Origin: JBBRGG01 sp038240875
GTDB lineage: Bacteria; Planctomycetota; Phycisphaerae; Phycisphaerales; UBA1924
Length of the DNA stretch: 10,544 nucleotides
Reading direction: 5' to 3'
Assembly (NCBI GenBank): GCA_038240875.1
Contig: JBBRGG010000128.1
Location: forward strand, 1-10,544
The translations under genes and the position numbers were made by a program. Below the pieces are notes generated by a model. It did not search any database, was not told where the DNA came from, and saw only the letters and a list, made by a program, of their open reading frames with translations. Positions 1 through 7,290 of the stretch are shown one piece after another (position 1 is the stretch's first letter; each line of letters opens with the position of its first letter).

Positions 1-295
1 AAAGAAAGCAACAAAAGCCCAACCCAATCCATCCCAACGCTAGGTGCTTCATTCTACCTGCGTTCTTCCCGCACGTTGCGATCGTTGCTCCAATCTCAGG
101 CAACAAAATCAACTTCCCCTTCTTCATCTCAAAGCAGCGACCAGAGTCCCCAATCATCATGTCCCCGAACCTCGCACCTGTCAAACACCGATTCGCCAGC
201 GACCAACCGCCGCGAGCCAGAAAAAAATCTCGTAGTCATTCAAAATTCTCTACTACCTCGCGCGAACCTATTGCAAACTCAAGCGTACCGAATTC

Positions 296-416
296 GCCAG
301 GCCTGGCATTCGCCCGGGCGTCGTGTCATGGATTGCGCGACACCAGCCATGTTCGAGCGCACACAAGCGTCCCTTGTGCGCGCTGAATTGGTATTGCGTC
401 TCTATGTGTGCACACA
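296..416. repeat. Cluster of short palindromes and a stem-loop
   Basis: Four dyad symmetries lie within 121 bases. GCCAGGCCTGGC (296-307) is a perfect 12-bp palindrome, CGCCCGGGCG (311-320) a perfect 10-bp palindrome, and TGTGTGCACACA (405-416) another perfect 12-bp palindrome. Between them, bases 356-367 and 373-384 can form a 12-position stem with one A-C mismatch and a 5-base loop. ATTCGCC is also directly repeated at 292-298 and 308-314. No T-run follows the stem on either strand, so it is not a classical intrinsic terminator. Protein-binding sites, a structured RNA, or the remains of a terminator are possible. The symmetries are visible directly; any function is inference. Confidence 0.5.
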
Positions 417-503
417 CCGCTTGGAACGTTGCCTTGGTCTTCTTGGGACAATCGTGTCCGCTTGCTTTTGCCCACGTATTCTTCGCCCGCAGTTTTGTCC
501 CCA

Positions 504-527
504 ATCTCTTTCTCTATCTCTTTCTCT
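504..527. repeat. 12-bp perfect tandem repeat, two copies
   Basis: ATCTCTTTCTCT occurs twice in direct succession (504-515 and 516-527), followed by a degenerate CT-rich continuation to about 538. It lies in a pyrimidine-rich stretch about 370 bases before the first gene. It is probably a simple-sequence duplication; no function is evident. Confidence 0.7.
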
Positions 528-717
528 AGCTCTATCTGCTACTTCGTCGCCTCTACTTTACCGCCTCGGCGTGCAAATATTCGTGCCGTCCTGTATCCTC
601 TGATTTGCCTCTCTTCAATTGTCTGGTTGAACTTGGCCCATCGTGTGAATCTGTCAATCATGCTGGATACGGTTGCGTCGCCGCGACCTATCGGTTTTTA
701 TCCCAGCCATTGTGTAG

Positions 718-748
718 TTAAGCTCTCGTTTACGCCTGTGATTATAAA
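718..748 (+). promoter_or_regulatory. Weak candidate promoter before the first SPFH gene
   Basis: TATAAA at 743-748 matches the -10 consensus at five of six positions and stands in a short AT-rich patch. The only -35-like hexamer nearby is TTAAGC (718-723), which is poor and 19 bases away. A start near 755 would leave a leader of about 140 bases before the ATG at 896. Just downstream, CAAGTT is directly repeated at 769-774 and 778-783 around the palindrome TTGATCAA (773-780), which could be an operator. All of this is consensus matching by eye. Confidence 0.2.
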
Positions 749-881
749 ACCTCAGTTCAGTGTGCACGCAAGTTGATCAAGTTCCTCTTCTTCCGTTCGT
801 AGCAGTCAGCAGCGTTGGCGTCGAGACGCCGACTCAGATTCAGAATCGTGTAAGCGTTGCGAGGTTCTTCCGCAGCGCGTC

Positions 882-885
882 GGAG
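882..885 (+). promoter_or_regulatory. Ribosome binding site deciding the start at 896
   Basis: GGAG sits 10 bases before the ATG at 896. The reading frame is also open back to a TTG at 857, but no comparable purine-rich motif precedes that codon at useful spacing. This favours ATG 896. Confidence 0.55.
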
Positions 886-895
886 TGCGAAGCGA

Positions 896-2998
896 ATGGC
901 CGCAGACTATTTAACCTTTCGACGCGCAACCAGCGCGAGCTTCTTCGGGCTAGTTCTCCAAGGCGTCTTGGCCATTGGAATGCTCATCTATGGCGTCCTC
1001 TCCCGCGATCCCGCGGGCGTCACCATCGGCTTATATTCCGCCATCGGCTGCCTCGCTTGGATCACTCTCGCGATCCTCTACGACCAGCACCGCCGCGAAC
1101 GAATCGAAGCCGTCGAAGCCGAAGCCTTCTCCAAAAGTGAGCTCGCTGGCACCAGCGCCTTCGACAAAGCCGACGACGAGTTCCGCCCCGCCGCCAAACG
1201 CCTCCGTGGCCTCTATAAAGTCTTCGTCCCCGCAATGGCGATCCTTATCGCCAGTTGCCTCATCTCGCTAGGCTTCCTCTACTACAAAGCTACCTCTAAT
1301 CGCCAGGACCTTGCAAACTATCTCCCCTCGCTCCACGCCGGTTGGGGCTTGGGTCTCGGCATCGGTTTCGCCGCCCTCGCCTTCGTCTTTGCTCGCTACG
1401 CAGCCACGATGGCCCGTCAAAAAGAGTGGAACAACCTTCGCGCCGGTGCAGGCTTCGCCGTCGGCAGCGCGATCTTCAGCTTCATGCTCGCCATCGGCCA
1501 TGGCATCGACTTTGCCTCCAGCGACCTGGTCGCTCGCATCATGGCTCAAGCTATTCCCATCGCCATCGCAATCCTCGGCATCGAAGTTGTCCTCAACCTC
1601 ATCCTCGACATCTATCGCCCTCGCAAAACCAGCGAAAACCCTCGCCCCGCCTTCGACTCCCGCTTGCTCGGTTTCATCGCCGCTCCTGACAAAATCGCCC
1701 AGTCCGTTGGTGACGCCGTCACCTATCAACTCGGATACGACGTCAATGGCGGATGGATGTTCGTCCTTCTACGCAAGTGGGTTCTTCCACTCGTCGGCAT
1801 GGGCACGCTGGTCATGTGGCTGCTCACCAGCCTCGCCGTCGTGCAGCCTCATCAACGCGCAATTGTTCTTCGCTTCGGCAACCCCGTCGGCCAGGAAATC
1901 GGCCCCGGTCTCCACTTCAAATACCCTTGGCCCATCGATTCCCTCTATATCCCTGAGTTCATTACCAAAGACGACAAGGGTCGCTCTATCGTAAGAGACT
2001 TGACCGCCACCGGTCTGCGAACAATCGAGCTCGCCACCGCGCCACCTGCAACCACTGGCGCAATCCTCTGGACCAACGACCACCTCGGCGAAGAAGTCTT
2101 TCAATTCGTTCGCAGCTCCGTAAACCCCAAAGTTGGCCAAGCTGGCGCAGGCGCAAATCTCGACGACCTCGCCGTGGTCTCCGTTGAAATCCCGTTGCAA
2201 TACGTCGTCGATGACGTGCGACTGTTTGACGAGCTTGCTCCACCAGCGATCCGCGATGATCTTCTTCGCGCGGTCGGCCGCCGAGAAGTCGTCAAATTCT
2301 TCCAAGACAAAAGCCTAGGCGAAGTCATCGGTGGCGATCGCGTCGCCCTCGCCCAAGCCGTCCGTCAACGCGTCGAAAGAGCATACGCACAACTCAATCC
2401 CGGCCCCAATGGCGAGCCTCGCGGTGCGGGAGTTCGCGTTGTCTCCGTCAAGTTCCCCGGCCTTCATCCTCCTAAAGAAACCGCTACCAGCTTCGAGACC
2501 GTCGTGATGGCGGACCAGCGCCGCGAGGCCAACATCGCCGCCGCTCGCGCCGACGCCGCTCGCTCTCTCACCGAAGTTGTCGGCGACGTTTCCCTCGCTA
2601 ACAGCATTATTGCCGAACTTGATTCTCTCGAATCACTTCGTGCCCGCGCCGCACCAGAAACTGATTTGACGGCTCAGGAATTCAAGGTTCGCGAGCGACT
2701 CGAAGCCGCTGGTGGCAAAATGTCCTCGCTTCTCGCAAACGCCGCTTCAAATCGCTGGACCCGCCACATGGGTGAACGTGGCCGCGCAGCTCGCTATCGT
2801 GGCCAAGTCGCCCTCGCCGACGCAGCTCCACTTCTTTACTTCGTCGATCAGTACTACCAAGCCCGCCTTCGCATGATGGCGAGGTCGCGAGTCTTCTTTG
2901 TGAGCAACGAGACGCGCGATCTGAGATTCGATGTTGATCTCAAGTCCAAGGATTCGGGCCTCGATGTCTTCCGTCCCAAGGAAGCTGGCGACGAGTAG
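896..2998 (+). CDS. HflK-like SPFH protein with polytopic N-terminal membrane domain
   Basis: This 700-aa protein belongs to the SPFH (stomatin/prohibitin/flotillin/HflK-HflC) superfamily and is probably an inner-membrane scaffold subunit. Hydrophobic segments lie at about residues 16-36, 41-62, 108-130, 148-169, 185-203, 212-238 and 292-316. The SPFH domain starts right after the last one: RAIVLRFGNP (321-330), then PGLHFKYPWPID (337-348), the usual entry motif of HflK-type proteins. A linker of about 40 residues (380-422) precedes the strand LDDLAVVSVEIPLQY (422-436). A charged helical region follows (about 537-615). The C-terminus (about 620-690) aligns by eye with the protein encoded at 4273-5949 and with E. 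coli HflK. E. coli HflK is about 420 aa with a single membrane helix, so the first 290 residues are extra. ATG 896 was chosen over TTG 857 because of a GGAG 10 bases upstream. A 150-base gap separates it from the hflC-like gene. Family assignment is firm; role as a protease or transporter scaffold is inference. Confidence 0.93.
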   Translation: MAADYLTFRRATSASFFGLVLQGVLAIGMLIYGVLSRDPAGVTIGLYSAIGCLAWITLAILYDQHRRERIEAVEAEAFSKSELAGTSAFDKADDEFRPAAKRLRGLYKVFVPAMAILIASCLISLGFLYYKATSNRQDLANYLPSLHAGWGLGLGIGFAALAFVFARYAATMARQKEWNNLRAGAGFAVGSAIFSFMLAIGHGIDFASSDLVARIMAQAIPIAIAILGIEVVLNLILDIYRPRKTSENPRPAFDSRLLGFIAAPDKIAQSVGDAVTYQLGYDVNGGWMFVLLRKWVLPLVGMGTLVMWLLTSLAVVQPHQRAIVLRFGNPVGQEIGPGLHFKYPWPIDSLYIPEFITKDDKGRSIVRDLTATGLRTIELATAPPATTGAILWTNDHLGEEVFQFVRSSVNPKVGQAGAGANLDDLAVVSVEIPLQYVVDDVRLFDELAPPAIRDDLLRAVGRREVVKFFQDKSLGEVIGGDRVALAQAVRQRVERAYAQLNPGPNGEPRGAGVRVVSVKFPGLHPPKETATSFETVVMADQRREANIAAARADAARSLTEVVGDVSLANSIIAELDSLESLRARAAPETDLTAQEFKVRERLEAAGGKMSSLLANAASNRWTRHMGERGRAARYRGQVALADAAPLLYFVDQYYQARLRMMARSRVFFVSNETRDLRFDVDLKSKDSGLDVFRPKEAGDE

Positions 2999-3070
2999 AG
3001 CCTCTTCGTAGTTTCTTGTTTCGTCGTCACACAATTCCCATCTGTTGCTTGCTTTGTACCTATCAATTTC

Positions 3071-3098
3071 TTGTACATCATCCGTGGCGTGTTATAAG
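3071..3098 (+). promoter_or_regulatory. Candidate promoter between the first and second SPFH genes
   Basis: TTGTAC (3071-3076) and TATAAG (3093-3098) are 16 bases apart. The -10 matches five of six consensus positions, the -35 only three. It lies in the only sizeable gap among the first five genes (2999-3148) and would start transcription near 3105, ahead of the GTG at 3149. TTGTAC also occurs at 3054-3059. I see no terminator hairpin in the gap, so readthrough from the first gene is also possible. Confidence 0.3.
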
Positions 3099-3134
3099 TC
3101 CTTTGCCTTGTCCGCTTTCTTCGCCGCCACCAGT

Positions 3135-3138
3135 GGAG
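3135..3138 (+). promoter_or_regulatory. Ribosome binding site for the GTG start at 3149
   Basis: GGAG is followed by 10 bases and then GTG 3149. The same spacing is seen before the first SPFH gene. The alternative ATG at 3167 would have no good site and would remove six residues in front of the membrane helix, so GTG is preferred. Confidence 0.55.
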
Positions 3139-3148
3139 CATTTGCCCA

Positions 3149-4276
3149 GTGAGAAACAGCGTCCTCATGATCGTTGCTGGCCTCGTGCTCGTAGCGCTGC
3201 TCAGCTTTTCCATGGCGTACACCGTGCGCTTCACTGATTCGGCGGTCCTCACAACCTTCGGGCGTGCAGGCCCAAGCGACGTGATCAGCACGCCCGGCCT
3301 TCGTTTCAAATGGCCCTACCCGATCCAGTCTGTTACCAGCTACGACACGCGTCTACGTGTACTGCAGATCAAGCTCGAACAGGTCCAAACCGCTGATAAC
3401 CGCCAGATCGCGGTCGAGGCGTATTGCACCTGGCGCGTGAAGGATCCTCTCCGCTTCTTCCAGAAGTTTTCCAACGTAGGTGATCGTGCCGAGGAGCATT
3501 ACAAAGAAGCAGAAAAGCCTCTCGCTGGCAATCTTCGCCAAGCCGTCGGTCTGGTCTCGCGCTTCACCTTGGGCGAACTCTTCTCCGGCACGCAAGGCGG
3601 CTCCAAAATGGCTGACCTCGAACGCGAAATGCTCAACTCCTTTCGTGCTGCGGCTGTCGAAGGCGAAACTGCCGGGACCGTTTCAGATGGCACAAGCTCA
3701 GGCTTGCTCGCAGTCTATGGGATCGAAGTTGTTGACCTTGGCATAACCCGCATCTTGCTCCCCGAAGAAACTACCAAGAGCGTCTTTGACCGTATGAAGG
3801 CGACTCGCGAAGGCGAAGCCAGGGCAATCGAAAGCCAAGGCCTCGCTCAGGCCCAGGCTATTCGTTCCAAGGCCAAAGCCGACGCTGATCGCATCACCGC
3901 TTTCGCCGAACGCCTTGCACAAGATATTCGCGTGCGTGGCGACCTCGAAGCCGCTCCCTTCCTTCGCGAGCAGAACGAGCGCGCGGATCTGGCCGTCTTC
4001 CTCCGGTCGATCAAATTCATGGAAGAAGTCAAGGCCAATAGCTTCACGCTGGTCTTCAGTGGCGATACCCCTGGCATGTCCATCTTTGATCCCAATGTTC
4101 TTGATTCGCTCAAGCCGGGCAACTTCCCCGGCTTTGTCGCGCCGACTTCTTGGGGCACGCAGGCTCCCAATTCGGCCAAGCCAAGTTCGATCAAATCCAA
4201 GCAGTCCAACAGCCAGCCTGATACCGGCAGCACCGAAGCCTCATTCAGCGAAATCGTCGCGGAGGGCTCCCCATGA
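3149..4276 (+). CDS. hflC: HflC-like SPFH membrane protein
   Basis: This 375-aa protein resembles HflC, which in E. coli pairs with HflK in a periplasm-facing cage that modulates the FtsH protease. One N-terminal membrane anchor (about residues 5-24) leads into the SPFH domain: AVLTTFGRAG (32-41) and PGLRFKWPYPIQ (49-60). The central part has the family strand around ADNRQIAVEAYCTWRVKDP (82-100). GIEVVDLGITRILLPEE (191-207) is nearly diagnostic for HflC, and the long charged coiled-coil helix with Ala/Lys/Glu/Gln runs follows (about 212-275). FLRSIKFMEE (284-293) and the strand SFTLVFSGDTPGM (298-310) match the HflC end. About 60 extra residues rich in Ser, Pro, Lys and Asn form a probably disordered tail, longer than in E. 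coli HflC (334 aa). The GTG start has a GGAG 10 bases upstream. The stop overlaps the next gene's start in ATGA (4273-4276), implying translational coupling. Assignment to the HflC branch is confident; its partner here may be the ABC transporter rather than FtsH. Confidence 0.94.
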   Translation: MRNSVLMIVAGLVLVALLSFSMAYTVRFTDSAVLTTFGRAGPSDVISTPGLRFKWPYPIQSVTSYDTRLRVLQIKLEQVQTADNRQIAVEAYCTWRVKDPLRFFQKFSNVGDRAEEHYKEAEKPLAGNLRQAVGLVSRFTLGELFSGTQGGSKMADLEREMLNSFRAAAVEGETAGTVSDGTSSGLLAVYGIEVVDLGITRILLPEETTKSVFDRMKATREGEARAIESQGLAQAQAIRSKAKADADRITAFAERLAQDIRVRGDLEAAPFLREQNERADLAVFLRSIKFMEEVKANSFTLVFSGDTPGMSIFDPNVLDSLKPGNFPGFVAPTSWGTQAPNSAKPSSIKSKQSNSQPDTGSTEASFSEIVAEGSP

Positions 4277-5949
4277 TTCCACGAAACGCATATGCACCAT
4301 CAATCCTGCTCGCGCCAGATGGCGATGGTCCACTCTCGAATGGGACCGATGAAACGTCAGGAATCGCGCCTACGCCGTTGGCTTCTCGCCGTGCAGGCAG
4401 CATGATGCTGCGCGAGGGCGCGGGGACGATGGGTGCGGGCGCGGGGCTTGATTCCGCGAACCAGTCTCTCGCCGACGCGCTTAACGTGGTGTACAAACTG
4501 GTCATCTTCACGATGGTCGGCCTGGCAATTGCGTGGGTGATGTCGGGGTTTCGTGTTGTTAACGAAGGTAGCCGTGGCGTGCGCGTGCTCTTTGGCAGCA
4601 TCCAGGATTCCAATCTTGAGCCAGGCTTTCGCTGGTCCGCGCCCTTTCCCTTTGGCGAATTGATCAGCATCGAGCAAGGCTATCGCGAGGTTCCGCTCAA
4701 GAACGAGTTTTGGTTTTTTGTTCCCGCTGGCGCCGACCCCGCGCCCGACAAGAACACGCCCACACCCAGCCTGAATCCTGATCAAGGCGGCTCGGGTTCG
4801 GTGTTGACCAGCGATGGCAACATCGCGCACACGCAGTGGCGCGTGAGTTATAACCGGCGCGTGGTCAACGATTTCTCGGCAAACGTGCACCCGGATTACG
4901 AGGTCGCGCTTGTTCGTGCCGCAGCGATGCGTGGCGTGGTCTCTGCGACCGCGCAGTATCCAATCGAGCCACTCTTGAAGCAAGGTGGCGACGCGATCAC
5001 GGTAAACGACCTCGCTACGACTGCCTCGGCGAACTCTGAACCAGCGAAGGCTGCAACTGCCTCTACTGATCCGTCTAAAGACGAGCCCGCCAAGGATGCG
5101 ACCACGTCGGCGGGACAAACCGCCGAGGATCTGGCCAAGGCCAAGGCCATCGAAGAAGCAGCCAAGGAAGAAGTGGCCAAGGCTCGGGCCAAGCAAGGCG
5201 CGTCCAACGTTGTCGCACAGCGCGCCCGCATCATCGCCCAAGAAGTTCTTGATAGCGTTTCCAGCGGCATCCAGATCAACGAGTTCACGCTCGACGCCGC
5301 GATCCCGCCTTTATTTGTACGATCGGATTTCGCTGCAGTACAGAGCGCGGTTGCCAAGTCGAATCAGGAACGCGAGAGCGCCGAGTCCGACGCGCGGCGT
5401 ACATTGAACGAAGTCGCGGGCGACGCCTCGAACGAGATTCTTGGCTTGAGCACGGAGTATGAACTAGCGATCGCGCAATTGAAAAATGCAGAAGCTGCGG
5501 CGATACTCGTGAAAATCGATAGCGTTTTCCAGGATCGCAGGCGAAGCGTCGACGGACGTGTACTCGAAGGCAAGACTTCGGGCAAGTCGGCGCAGCTTTT
5601 GGACGAGGCCGAGTTGTACCGTTCGCAAGTTGTCTCGCATGGCCAGGGCGACTTGGCTCGATTCCGAGCCAAGCTGGCGCAGCACGATGCCAATCCGTCG
5701 TTGATGGTTGCGCGTGAATGGACCGACGCATACGCCGCCTTCGTATCGAGCCCTTCTGTTGAGGTCATGCTCTTCCCCTCGACGACGGACACCGTGAACT
5801 TGCAATTGAATCGCGACCCAACCGTCGAACGCGAACAGGACAAGGCACGCAAGATTCGCGAACAGGAAATCTCTCGCAAGCTGCGTGAAGCGCAGATGAA
5901 CGACGCACGTTTCCGCACGCAAACCGGCGTGCCTATTACCGAGCAGTAA
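4273..5949 (+). CDS. Second HflK-like SPFH protein with Ala/Lys/Glu-rich insertion
   Basis: This 558-aa protein is a divergent HflK-type SPFH subunit. Residues 1-70 are low-complexity and Gly/Ala/Ser-rich, probably cytoplasmic. One membrane helix follows at about 72-92. The SPFH domain begins with RGVRVLFGSI (101-110) and PGFRWSAPFPFGEL (117-130), then LTSDGNI (178-184), a motif shared with E. coli HflK. At about 246-312 the domain is interrupted by a tract of Ala, Lys, Glu, Thr and Ser with repeated Ala-Lys units (GCCAAGG recurs in the DNA at 5134-5182). Residues 355-425 are a charged helix. The region from GDLARFRAKL (459-468) to VEVMLFPS (496-503) matches the C-terminus of E. coli HflK. 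It ends in a charged helix (515-545). It overlaps the hflC-like gene by four bases, has GGAGGG (4261-4266) six bases before its ATG, and ends 12 bases before the ABC ATPase gene. Paralogous to the protein at 896-2998, but without the polytopic N-terminus. Confidence 0.92.
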   Translation: MIPRNAYAPSILLAPDGDGPLSNGTDETSGIAPTPLASRRAGSMMLREGAGTMGAGAGLDSANQSLADALNVVYKLVIFTMVGLAIAWVMSGFRVVNEGSRGVRVLFGSIQDSNLEPGFRWSAPFPFGELISIEQGYREVPLKNEFWFFVPAGADPAPDKNTPTPSLNPDQGGSGSVLTSDGNIAHTQWRVSYNRRVVNDFSANVHPDYEVALVRAAAMRGVVSATAQYPIEPLLKQGGDAITVNDLATTASANSEPAKAATASTDPSKDEPAKDATTSAGQTAEDLAKAKAIEEAAKEEVAKARAKQGASNVVAQRARIIAQEVLDSVSSGIQINEFTLDAAIPPLFVRSDFAAVQSAVAKSNQERESAESDARRTLNEVAGDASNEILGLSTEYELAIAQLKNAEAAAILVKIDSVFQDRRRSVDGRVLEGKTSGKSAQLLDEAELYRSQVVSHGQGDLARFRAKLAQHDANPSLMVAREWTDAYAAFVSSPSVEVMLFPSTTDTVNLQLNRDPTVEREQDKARKIREQEISRKLREAQMNDARFRTQTGVPITEQ

Positions 5950-5961
5950 AGGATCCTGTCC

Positions 5962-7290
5962 ATGGCGTACTCAGGAACCTCTTCTGGCAACGAGCCGATT
6001 GTTGTGTGCCAGGCGATCAACAAGGTCTTCAAAGACTTTTGGATGCGTGATCGCGCACGCGCGGTTAACAACCTCAGCTTTGAGATTCGGCCACGAGAAG
6101 TGTTTGGTTTGCTCGGGCCCAACGGCTCGGGCAAGTCGACGACGATCAAGATGATCCTGGGGTTGCTGCGTCCGACGACGGGCAGAATCTCGGTCTTTGG
6201 CAAATCGCCCAGCGATGTTGGTGCGAAGGCGCGCATCGGGTACCTTCCCGAAGAGTCGTACCTGTATGGTTTCCTCAACGCGCGCGAAACGCTTGATTAC
6301 TACGGCAAGCTATTCGAGCTCGATGGTAAGACGCGAGCGCGCCGAATCGACGAGCTTCTTGACATGATCGGGCTGACAGCAGCACAGTTCCGCCCGGTGC
6401 GCGAATATTCCAAGGGCATGCAGCGACGCATCGGCATTGCGCAGGCGCTCATCAACGATCCGGATTTGCTGATCCTCGACGAGCCGACGACCGGGCTTGA
6501 CCCGATCGGAACGCGGCAGGTCAAGGACTTGATCATCGATTTGGCACGCCGAGGAAAGACGATATTGTTGTCGAGCCACTTGCTCGCCGACGTCGAGGAT
6601 TGTGTTGATCGCCTGACGATTCTCTATGGCGGGCAGAAGCGTGCCGAGGGAACGTGCGATGAGTTGTTGGTCTCGCAGAGCAAGACCAGCATCGAATCTG
6701 AAACGCTCGACGACGATACGGTGAGCGAGATTGATCGCGTGATTCGTTCGCGTTCGGGCGGCACGAAATCGGTTCTCCGTGTGAGCAAGCCCAGACAGAC
6801 GCTCGAAGCACTCTTCCTCGACATCGTTACGCGGGCACGCTCGGAGCAACTTTCAACCAGCGGCGCGACTTCGGGTGGCGTGACGGCGTCGTTCCTGAAA
6901 GGTGCAGATGATGCGGCGGGCGCGGCGCTGATTGATAAGCTGGTCGCGGCTCCGACGCTGGCGCAGGCACAGGCAGAGGCGGCGGCTGGTGGTTTGCTTG
7001 GTGGTTTGCCTAGCGATGATGCAAGGTCGCCGACGCGTGCTACGGCCGCGGGCCCTGATTCAGATGTGATTGGTTCACTCTTGAACTCGGCGCAGCCAGA
7101 AGCGGCGAAGATGGGCAACAGATCGAATATTGCCGAATTGAATGATGCAGGCGTGAATTCTACATCTGCTCCTACCAAGTCTACTGCGGTGAAACCTGCG
7201 GCTTCCAACGATGCCGATCGATCGGTGATCGATTCGCTTTTAGGTGGTGGTGGAAATAGCAGTGAAGGCAACGGGAGGGACCGCTCGTGA
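5962..7290 (+). CDS. ABC transporter ATP-binding protein with long C-terminal tail
   Basis: This 442-aa protein is the ATPase subunit that should power the permease encoded next. The nucleotide-binding domain covers about residues 13-235: Walker A GPNGSGKST (52-60), Q-loop region YLPEES (94-99) with Glu in place of Gln, signature SKGMQ (150-154), Walker B LLILDEP (169-175), D-loop GLDP (178-181) and the switch His in SSHLL (204-208). The E-for-Q and SKGMQ variants are usual in ATPases that pair with ABC-2 permeases (DrrA/NatA/CcmA-like). Residues 236-292 resemble the short regulatory end of that group. Beyond residue 293 comes about 150 residues of Ala/Gly/Ser-rich, probably disordered sequence. 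It carries three similar short motifs: LIDKLV (323-328), VIGSLL (369-374) and VIDSLL (422-427). The start has AAAGGA (5948-5953) eight bases upstream. Its stop overlaps the permease start in GTGA (7287-7290). ATPase function is firm; the tail's role is unknown. Confidence 0.96.
   Translation: MAYSGTSSGNEPIVVCQAINKVFKDFWMRDRARAVNNLSFEIRPREVFGLLGPNGSGKSTTIKMILGLLRPTTGRISVFGKSPSDVGAKARIGYLPEESYLYGFLNARETLDYYGKLFELDGKTRARRIDELLDMIGLTAAQFRPVREYSKGMQRRIGIAQALINDPDLLILDEPTTGLDPIGTRQVKDLIIDLARRGKTILLSSHLLADVEDCVDRLTILYGGQKRAEGTCDELLVSQSKTSIESETLDDDTVSEIDRVIRSRSGGTKSVLRVSKPRQTLEALFLDIVTRARSEQLSTSGATSGGVTASFLKGADDAAGAALIDKLVAAPTLAQAQAEAAAGGLLGGLPSDDARSPTRATAAGPDSDVIGSLLNSAQPEAAKMGNRSNIAELNDAGVNSTSAPTKSTAVKPAASNDADRSVIDSLLGGGGNSSEGNGRDRS
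7273..7280 (+). promoter_or_regulatory. Strong ribosome binding site for the permease
   Basis: GGGAGGGA lies inside the end of the ATPase gene, with its GGAGG core eight bases before the GTG at 7287. It supports that non-ATG start, which overlaps the ATPase stop codon. Confidence 0.65.

Larger units (their letters stand above)
1..895. other. Upstream region without a supported gene
   Basis: I find no convincing gene here. The + strand is rich in C and T and its coding texture differs from the genes that follow. The + frame beginning at base 1 has no stop until the TGA at 601-603, so 200 codons are open to the left edge. Its translation is rich in Ser, Arg and Cys, includes a Ser-Leu run made by a CT repeat, and its third positions look like background. 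It could be the low-complexity end of a gene from the left, but chance is more likely. Bases 604-895 look like an untranslated leader or promoter region for the gene starting at 896. The stretch also holds a palindrome cluster (296-416) and a 12-bp tandem repeat (504-527). I see no tRNA, rRNA or transposase fragment. Confidence 0.6.

Noticed and set aside
356..384. Stem-loop as an intrinsic terminator
   Set aside because: The stem is good but no run of T follows on either strand.
268..504. 78-codon minus-strand ORF in the upstream region
   Set aside because: No recognisable motif, no ribosome binding site, and it crosses the palindrome cluster; chance ORF.
699..707. DnaA-box-like TTATCCCAG near a skew change, as a replication origin
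   Set aside because: Only one imperfect match, no AT-rich unwinding region, and no dnaA, dnaN or parAB in the window.
857..895. TTG start at 857 extending the first SPFH protein by 13 residues
   Set aside because: ATG 896 has GGAG at good spacing, while TTG 857 has no comparable site; the extra residues are Arg/Ser/Ala-rich with no family support.
760..1140. 126-codon ORF overlapping the start of the first SPFH gene in another frame
   Set aside because: The translation is Arg/Pro-rich without a domain, while the overlapped frame encodes clear membrane helices leading to an SPFH domain.
4357..5241. 294-codon minus-strand ORF opposite the third SPFH gene
   Set aside because: It is the antisense shadow of a well-supported gene; its Arg/Gly/His-rich translation has no domain.
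5364..6278. 304-codon minus-strand ORF across the third SPFH and ATPase genes
   Set aside because: It spans the junction of two recognised genes antisense, and its Ser/Arg-rich product is typical of a shadow frame.
6241..6426. Missing Gln in the Q-loop and SKGMQ signature as a sign of an inactive ATPase
   Set aside because: Both variants are normal in ATPases of ABC-2 transporters, and Walker A, Walker B Glu and switch His are intact.
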